Of a DNA stretch of 64,000 bases, positions 58,280 to 64,000 are shown piece by piece. This stretch comes from Oscillospiraceae bacterium. Its GTDB lineage: Bacteria > Bacillota > Clostridia > Oscillospirales > Ruminococcaceae. The notes below the pieces were generated by a model that was given only the letters and a program-made list of their open reading frames with translations, searched no databases and had not been told where the DNA came from. The stretch's first letter is position 1, and every line of letters starts with the position of its first letter. The position numbers and the translations under genes are program-made. Location of the stretch: assembly GCA_009778065.1 (NCBI GenBank), contig WRKM01000013.1, positions 1-64,000 on the forward strand, in the 5' to 3' direction.

Positions 58280-59116
58280 CTACTTTATTTCTCCGGGTAA
58301 AGGTTTACGGTAAATGGCGGGCTTTACGAATTGATACTGAGTCGTATCACGGGTGATACTTTCAGCGTGACCGATGAACAAATAACCGCCGGGAGCGAGA
58401 ACGTCATAAAGGCGTTTTACGACCTCTATTTTCGTATCATGCTCGAAATAAATCATTACATTTCTACAGAAAATAATGTCATAGGGCTGCGCCCTAAACG
58501 GGACTCTGTCCATGAGATTAAAGGTTTTAAACGTGACGCGCTTTGTGACGTCGGGAGAAACCTTGAAGCAGTCGTTATCCTGTTTAATAAAGTACTTGCG
58601 TTTCCATGTATCGGGAAGATTTTTCATAGAATCCACATGGTATACGGCTTCTTTCGCCTTATTCATGACCCGCATAGATATATCCGTAGCGTCTACCTCT
58701 ACAGTCCATGCGGATGATTTCAGGGCAAAGTATTCTAAAACCGCCATTACGTTCGTGTACGGCTCTTCTCCGCTTGAACATGCCGCACTCCAAATCGAAA
58801 TCTTATTATTCTTCTTGGTTTTTTCAAAATAGGGCAGAGCTACATCCTTCATGAAATCATAATGCTCTTTTTCTCTTAAAAAGAACGTATGATTTGTAGT
58901 CAGCCTATTCAACAGGTTAATCATTTCCGTACCTGTTTTGTCGGCAAAAATCATGTCTATAAAAGATTTAAAATCTTCAAAGCCGCGCTGCTTGATTGTA
59001 TTGGCAAGCCTACCCTCAACCAAGGTTTTCTTTTGTGTAAGATTTATGCCGTATTTTTGAAGTATAAAAGTGGACAACCGTTTAAACTCAGAGTCCGATA
59101 ATTTTGCTGAAATCAT
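58280..59116 (-). CDS. cheR: Chemotaxis protein methyltransferase
   Basis: A 278-residue CheR: N-terminal helical domain (about 1-75) and SAM-binding domain with SAACSSGEEPYT near 110, DATDIS and DIIFCRNVMIYF. It methylates receptor glutamates, opposing CheB. It lies 37 nt before cheB and 46 nt after cheW. Confidence 0.96.
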   Translation of the reverse strand: MISAKLSDSEFKRLSTFILQKYGINLTQKKTLVEGRLANTIKQRGFEDFKSFIDMIFADKTGTEMINLLNRLTTNHTFFLREKEHYDFMKDVALPYFEKTKKNNKISIWSAACSSGEEPYTNVMAVLEYFALKSSAWTVEVDATDISMRVMNKAKEAVYHVDSMKNLPDTWKRKYFIKQDNDCFKVSPDVTKRVTFKTFNLMDRVPFRAQPYDIIFCRNVMIYFEHDTKIEVVKRLYDVLAPGGYLFIGHAESITRDTTQYQFVKPAIYRKPLPGEIK

Positions 59117-59162
59117 GTTTTACCCCGATTTTCTTTTTGTTTTTATGTTTTAGTCTCGCTTT

Positions 59163-59672
59163 TTAAAATTCGTTATCGAATATGATTTTCTTTATGTTGA
59201 GGATAAGCTTGGTTCCGTCGTTCATTTCAAGAATGTACTCGATAAACCTGTTTTCATTTACGTTGTTCAGGTCGGGCGTTTTAGCTATATTTTTCTGCAT
59301 TACCGACAGAACCTCAAGAACCTCGTCAACGATTAATCCTACGGTTATATCGTTAAGCGCGACGATGATTGTACAGGTTTTTTCATTGTACTCAATCTCC
59401 TCTTTACCGAAGCAGGAACGCATATTAACTACAGGAACAACCCTACTGCGGACATTGATAATCCCTTTTATGAAATACGGTACTTCAGCACAAGGAACTC
59501 TGGTGATTTTGGGTACGCCGAGAATCTCCACGACATACGGGATTTCAATCCCGTAAACCTGCTCCCCAATCGCAAAAGTCAATGCTTTTGTTATTTCCTC
59601 TTCTTTTTCCGGACGAACAGATTTTTCACCCGGCTTTACGTTCTGTGCGAACAACGAGCTTGTATTTGCCAC
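59163..59672 (-). CDS. cheW: Chemotaxis coupling protein
   Basis: A 169-residue CheW with the usual double SH3-like fold: LTFAIGEQVYGIEIPYVVEI, IKGIINVRSRVVPVVNMR, GLIVDEVLEV. It links receptors to CheA. The N-terminal 28 residues are an unstructured extension. It starts 22 nt after cheA. Confidence 0.95.
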   Translation of the reverse strand: MANTSSLFAQNVKPGEKSVRPEKEEEITKALTFAIGEQVYGIEIPYVVEILGVPKITRVPCAEVPYFIKGIINVRSRVVPVVNMRSCFGKEEIEYNEKTCTIIVALNDITVGLIVDEVLEVLSVMQKNIAKTPDLNNVNENRFIEYILEMNDGTKLILNIKKIIFDNEF

Positions 59673-59694
59673 AATTTCTTCCTCCTATACCGTT

Positions 59695-61851
59695 TTAGTA
59701 AACTTCAATCAGATTTGCGACGTCTATAATTAAAGATATGCTGCCGTCTCCCATAATCGTACACCCCGACAAGCCCGCGCCTTTTATGTTATATCTGCCG
59801 AGATAGGCGGGGAAAGGTTTTACGACCACCTGTTGTTCCCCGATGAGACGGTCAGCGAAAAGACACGCACTCTTACCATCGGTCTCAACAAGCAGAAGAA
59901 TCCCGTCCTCAAAGTCGGTTACTTCGCTGGGTATGGCGAAATTTTCATGTAAACGCATAATCGGATAACACTGTCCTCTTATCATTATCATCTCGCCGCG
60001 TTGGGTATCTTTAATGATTTCGCTGTTTTGCACCTTAAAACTCTGCCTTATCGTAGAAATAGGAATCACGAATACGGTATCGTCTACCTTGACTTCCATT
60101 CCCTGTATAATTGCGAGGGTAAGAGGAATCTTTATGATAAAAGTAGTTCCGAAGCCGTGCTTGCTCTCTACCGTCAGCGAACCGCCGCATTTTTCGATGT
60201 TATCACGCACAACATCCATACCCACGCCCCTGCCGCTGAACTCGGTGACAACATCGTTAGTCGAGAAGCCGGGGAGCAGAATCATGTTTTGTATTTCGCG
60301 TTCGGTATATTCACTCGGAAGCTTTAAGAGCAGACCGTTCATCTCTGCCTTATGCAGAACCTTTTCGGTGTCGATTCCTTTGCCGTCGTCGCTCACGGTA
60401 ATGACGACCTCTCCTGACGAACTTACCGCATTCAGCGTAACCGTTGCCTTGGCGGGCTTACCTTTTTCGAGCCTTTCCTCAACACTGTCTTCGATACCGT
60501 GGTCCATACAGTTGCGGACGAGGTGCATGAGCGGGTCGTTTAAGCTGTCAACTATAGTTTTATCAACCTCTGTGGATTCGCCCTCGATTTTAAGCTCCGC
60601 ATCTTTTCCGAGCTTCACCTTCATGTCGCGGACAATTCTGTTCATCTTTTGAAACGGACCGGCGAGAGGAACCATTCTGATTGACATAACGGTATCTTGC
60701 AACTCGTCTGTGAGTTTTTTTAACTCGCGTGCCGATTTTAGAAAACTTTCAAGCTTTAGTCCTTCAAGTTCGGGATTGGAGATTACCATAGATTCGGTCG
60801 TGATGATTTCGCCGACTATATCATGCAGTTGGTCAAGTTTGGCAAGATTTACGCTTATAATACTTTGTTTGCCTGTGTTCAGGTGTGCCGCCTGATTGGT
60901 GTTTGAGGTCGGGGTTGCGGGTGCGGCAGTATCCGACGAGGGTATTTTTACGGGAGCCGGTGCGTTTTCAACGACCGATTGAACCGATGCTCCTGAGGTT
61001 GCCGCAGAATCTGTCGGTAATGAAACCGCCGCCGCTATCGAAGCTTCGTTCTCATTTTCGGATGCCGCAACCTGGTCGGAGCCGCTTTGTCCCGAGGCGT
61101 TGTTATGTATAACTTCATAGGATTCTACATTTATTGCGTTTTCTATGAGCTTTAATACCGCCCCGTTCTCTTCGGGGTCTGCTTTAAAGGTCACGGTGAA
61201 GCCCTCTTCGACAATAATATCGCTCGCGTTGGGGTCGCCCTCTAAATCTTTCGGATAAAAATCTTTAACATCCGCTTCCTCGCGGATTTTATTAAGCAAC
61301 ATAGAAGAACGCAGGTTTTCCATTTTACAGCCTTCCTGGAAATAAATCCGCACGGTCATAAAGCCCTCGCCGAATTCGCCTCCGCCGGACGCCGCAGGAG
61401 AAGAGAGTGAAGCGGTTTCGGGGATTACACCGCCCTCGCTGGTCAGTATAGCCGCGCCTTTTTCGAGGTCACTTAAAACCGCCGAAAAATCTGTGGCTAC
61501 ATATTCACCCTCGCCCTGTATGAGCTCGACCTCCGCCTTAAATAGGTCAGACATACGGAAAACCAAGTCGTACACAAAGCTCACATCGCTGAGATTGTCG
61601 GGTTTTTCTCTTATTATAAAAAATAATTCTTCGCCCTTGTGTGCAAGAAGCTGTAACTCATCAAAGCCCATCATAGCCGACGAGCCTTTAACCGTGTGCA
61701 TTATACGGAAAATCTCGTTTATATCGTCCCCCGTAAAGGTTTGCGCCTCCTCTGTTTTCAGCAGGATTTCATCAAGCTGTTCAAGAAGAGTGTTGGTCTC
61801 AAAAATATACATGTCAATCATGGACTCCATGCCGGATTCAATCTTAGACAT
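59695..61851 (-). CDS. cheA: Chemotaxis histidine kinase
   Basis: A 718-residue CheA: Hpt domain with phospho-His52 in IMHTVKGSS, a P2-like response-regulator-binding region (about 165-245), an Ala/Ser/Pro linker, dimerisation helices, an ATPase domain with the N box HLVRNCMDHG, DDGKGID and GRGVGMDVVRDN, and a CheW-like P5 domain. The start at 61851 is preferred to an ATG 21 nt upstream, because AAAGGA lies between them. It leads the cheA-W-R-B operon; a TATAAT box is at 61908-61903. CheY and receptors are not in the window. Confidence 0.96.
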   Translation of the reverse strand: MSKIESGMESMIDMYIFETNTLLEQLDEILLKTEEAQTFTGDDINEIFRIMHTVKGSSAMMGFDELQLLAHKGEELFFIIREKPDNLSDVSFVYDLVFRMSDLFKAEVELIQGEGEYVATDFSAVLSDLEKGAAILTSEGGVIPETASLSSPAASGGGEFGEGFMTVRIYFQEGCKMENLRSSMLLNKIREEADVKDFYPKDLEGDPNASDIIVEEGFTVTFKADPEENGAVLKLIENAINVESYEVIHNNASGQSGSDQVAASENENEASIAAAVSLPTDSAATSGASVQSVVENAPAPVKIPSSDTAAPATPTSNTNQAAHLNTGKQSIISVNLAKLDQLHDIVGEIITTESMVISNPELEGLKLESFLKSARELKKLTDELQDTVMSIRMVPLAGPFQKMNRIVRDMKVKLGKDAELKIEGESTEVDKTIVDSLNDPLMHLVRNCMDHGIEDSVEERLEKGKPAKATVTLNAVSSSGEVVITVSDDGKGIDTEKVLHKAEMNGLLLKLPSEYTEREIQNMILLPGFSTNDVVTEFSGRGVGMDVVRDNIEKCGGSLTVESKHGFGTTFIIKIPLTLAIIQGMEVKVDDTVFVIPISTIRQSFKVQNSEIIKDTQRGEMIMIRGQCYPIMRLHENFAIPSEVTDFEDGILLLVETDGKSACLFADRLIGEQQVVVKPFPAYLGRYNIKGAGLSGCTIMGDGSISLIIDVANLIEVY

Positions 61852-61983
61852 ATTTTTACCATATCCTTTCATCGAAATAAAGAATTTTTATTACTCTGAC
61901 TAATTATAACACACATTAGACAAGAGATTGTTAACATTTTATGAACAACTGAAAAAATTTTGTATATTTTCCAAAGAAAAAGT

Positions 61984-62012
61984 TTGCCAAATGTAAAAAA
62001 ATATGCTAATAT
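61984..62012 (+). promoter_or_regulatory. Promoter of the FliK-like gene
   Basis: TTGCCA (61984-61989), 17-nt spacer, TAATAT (62007-62012), then a GGGGGTG ribosome binding site before the ATG at 62034. It is divergent from the cheA control region. Confidence 0.65.
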
Positions 62013-62033
62013 AATGTTAAGGGGGTGAATTTT

Positions 62034-64000
62034 ATGCCCGGTATACCACAAATTTCTAATCCTATTTCCGGAAAAAGCTACTCACAGAACAACTTAACAG
62101 GTAAACAATCAGGTGTAGGCGGCGAGCAGTTTGATATAGTTCGGCTTATGAGTCCGCTTGAGGCTGTTTCGGTTTCTGACCGCGAAGCGGGGCGGAAGGG
62201 TACGCTTCTTGAACAGAAGGACTTTTTGCCCATGCTGGTCAAACTGAATAAAGACCCGAATATGGCGGTAGAGTCGCTGAAGCAGATTTTAAACGCCGAC
62301 CTTCTTGCTGTAGCTAAATCTAACGGCTATACAGAGCTTTACGGTGAACTCGAAGAGCTTATGAAATCTGTTTTTTTGAACCCTGACGCGGTTGTTTCTG
62401 AGCTTATAGCACAAGAGCAGAGTACCACGATTTTCGGAAGCGATAAATTTTTTGACCTTCTGAGGCATCTCGTGGGGACAAGCGAAGGGAAGCCCAACGC
62501 CGAGGAATTAAAAAATGCTGTCGGAAATATGTTAAAGGCAATTAACTTTTCCCGCAATCAGCAGGAAATTCTGAACGCTCTTTCATCTAACATGAAATTC
62601 TTAGCGCAGTATTTTTCCCCGAATAAGGCTCTTGCGGAAGACCTTTCGACCCTTGCGGAGCGGTGGGCGAATCCCGATGCCCCCGAACATTTTGAGCAAC
62701 TCAAAAGCGAAACGCTATTTCTGACTAAAAATGTGTCCGACAGTCTGCTAAATAACGAACGGGTTCAGGTGCTGATTCCGCTGATTATTCATAACCTTTC
62801 GCGTTATAATACAAATAAAGCGGTGATGAACGAATACTTTTCACAGCTTTTAACGCAGGTTTCGGGATTTCGTATGCGCGAGGAGTTAACCGATGCTTTT
62901 GCAAAGCTTACCGAGAAGTTGCTCGGTGAGAACGGCGCAAAGGAGGCGGAACGAGCGTATCAGACACTTAGAGAGGCAGACCTGCCCCCTGAGGCTAAGA
63001 CGGCAGAGCATACTGCCGAAGAAAAACAGACAGCGAACATAGCAACGCCTGAGAAATCAGAGCAATCCCTGTCGCAGACCGCCCCGAAAGAGGCTAATGA
63101 ACAGGCGGGGGTTCCCCGCCAAATAGGCGAGCTTTTAGCGAACGAGGGTTTATTAAATAATATAATCTTAGATGAGGATAAATTTACCTCAATGTTAAGA
63201 GGGTTTTTGCTCGGCAGAGAAAGCGGTATCGAAACCATAAAAAATATGCTCGAAACCCTGCTCGGAGGCTCCGAAGCAAATAATTCGCAGGTGAGAACCG
63301 CACTCGATTCGGAAATGGCGCGGCTTGACGACATTACGAAGCTCGTGAATTATCTTAACGATATTCTTCGCAGTATGCCCGATATTCCCGAAAGGCAGAC
63401 GCTCTATGAATATCTGACCGATATTATAAACGGTATGGTGGATAAGGGTGAGTTACCGACGCCGAAGGAAGAAGCGGCAGGACAAAACAATAGCCAAGGC
63501 ACGAATAGAGAAGTGTCCGATGCCGCGAGAGAATCCGCGCTTAAACAGCTTATTGAATTTGTTGAAAAAAATATAGACCATGCCGCCATAAAAACCCTTA
63601 ACAACTATAACGCCTCAAATCTTTTGCAAAGCCTGATTAACGCGCCGGGTGTGTTTACGCCTCTCGCACATTATATAATCCCGCTTGATGTAGACGGGCT
63701 AAAGTCGTTCGGGGAGTTATGGGTGGATGCTGACGAAGAAAACACCTCAACCCGTGCGGCGGGAGGAAAGTGTAAGTATCACCTCTTTTTGACGTTTGAG
63801 GTAGAAGCCGCAGGGCATTTTGAGGTTGACTTATATGCCGACGGAAAAGATGTTAATCTTTCGTTTTTTTACCCTGAGAGTTTTTCTGAAAAATCCGCAT
63901 CACTACTCGGAAAGGTAGGCAGAATCATAGCGCAGGCGGGTTATACTACTCGCGAAATTAAAACGGGTCCGTTACTTAAACCGCATGACCTAACACAGAT
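62034..64000 (+). CDS. Flagellar hook-length-control (FliK-like) protein, partial
   Basis: At least 655 residues, open to the window end. The N-terminal two thirds are mostly helical (MPGIPQISNPISGKSYSQNN start), with a Glu/Ala/Pro-rich linker near 315-365. From about 545 the pattern IPLDVDGLKSFGELWVDAD, then KYHLFLTFEVEAAGHFEVDL and FYPESFSEKSASLLGKVGR, resembles the FliK C-terminal domain that switches export specificity. The assignment is moderate: a flagella-associated role also fits its place opposite the che operon. No signal peptide. Confidence 0.55.
   Translation, partial: MPGIPQISNPISGKSYSQNNLTGKQSGVGGEQFDIVRLMSPLEAVSVSDREAGRKGTLLEQKDFLPMLVKLNKDPNMAVESLKQILNADLLAVAKSNGYTELYGELEELMKSVFLNPDAVVSELIAQEQSTTIFGSDKFFDLLRHLVGTSEGKPNAEELKNAVGNMLKAINFSRNQQEILNALSSNMKFLAQYFSPNKALAEDLSTLAERWANPDAPEHFEQLKSETLFLTKNVSDSLLNNERVQVLIPLIIHNLSRYNTNKAVMNEYFSQLLTQVSGFRMREELTDAFAKLTEKLLGENGAKEAERAYQTLREADLPPEAKTAEHTAEEKQTANIATPEKSEQSLSQTAPKEANEQAGVPRQIGELLANEGLLNNIILDEDKFTSMLRGFLLGRESGIETIKNMLETLLGGSEANNSQVRTALDSEMARLDDITKLVNYLNDILRSMPDIPERQTLYEYLTDIINGMVDKGELPTPKEEAAGQNNSQGTNREVSDAARESALKQLIEFVEKNIDHAAIKTLNNYNASNLLQSLINAPGVFTPLAHYIIPLDVDGLKSFGELWVDADEENTSTRAAGGKCKYHLFLTFEVEAAGHFEVDLYADGKDVNLSFFYPESFSEKSASLLGKVGRIIAQAGYTTREIKTGPLLKPHDLTQ

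Noticed and set aside
60014-60652. Plus-strand 212-codon frame opposite cheA
   Set aside because: Ser/Leu-rich antisense frame with no start signal; the minus-strand histidine kinase is unambiguous.

Overview
The window looks like chromosome of a low-to-mid GC, spore-forming, motile bacterium of the class Clostridia (Firmicutes). The evidence is a small acid-soluble spore protein gene (10003-10179), a SpoIIIE/FtsK translocase, a cheA-cheW-cheR-cheB operon, a coaD/rsmD/uvrC/DegV housekeeping block, strong AGGAGG-type ribosome binding sites and many consensus TTGACA-17-TATAAT promoters. No outer-membrane genes are visible. The genus cannot be named from the sequence alone.

Layout. (1) 1-1740: the integrase end of an integrated element (small excisionase-like gene plus tyrosine integrase) abutting the 3' end of tRNA-Trp; the rest of the element lies left of the window. 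(2) 1957-9682, minus strand: a cell-wall/surface block (GHL10 lipoprotein, DegV protein, GHL10-amidase fusion) and a membrane diguanylate cyclase. (3) 10003-14524: SASP gene, then a minus-strand operon degV-uvrC-rsmD-coaD-coiled-coil protein. (4) 14652-23321: a cytoplasmic-looking GH10 xylanase, a histone-H1-like HTH/AT-hook protein, then uppP, ftsK/spoIIIE, a YgiQ-type radical SAM gene, an MBL hydrolase and a DUF3006 protein. (5) 23498-53998: a 30-kb plus-strand capsule/exopolysaccharide cluster. (6) 53995-64000: a two-domain Pro-rich protein, lon, cheBRWA on the minus strand, and a divergent FliK-like gene that runs off the window.

How the polysaccharide cluster probably works (inference from families). 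DegT aminotransferase, PglC-like sugar-phosphate transferase, NeuD/PglD-like acetyltransferase and a PglA-like glycosyltransferase would build and load a diacetylbacillosamine-type first sugar on undecaprenyl phosphate. Two nucleotide-sugar dehydrogenases and a GlcA-type epimerase would supply uronic acids, and an AsnB-like amidotransferase could amidate them. GT4 transferases and methyltransferases would complete the repeat unit. A Wzx flippase, a polytopic Wzy candidate and a Wzz-like protein would export and polymerise it. Three sulfatase-fold membrane proteins may add or remove phospho-groups. uppP nearby recycles the carrier.

The most interesting biology is in how this cluster changes. 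Two adjacent methyltransferase genes carry long G-tracts (13 G and 15 G) placed exactly in glycine-loop codons; the first is currently out of frame (12 G would restore it) and the second is in frame, which is the signature of slipped-strand phase variation. In addition, at least four segments (MNT-HEPN module, DUF3990/DUF3791-like module, UDP-glucose dehydrogenase, methyltransferase + glycosyltransferase) sit between short direct repeats made from the ends of neighbouring genes, including gene-end relics. This suggests serial insertion of gene cassettes at gene junctions with duplication of the junction. Three toxin-antitoxin-like modules lie inside the cluster.
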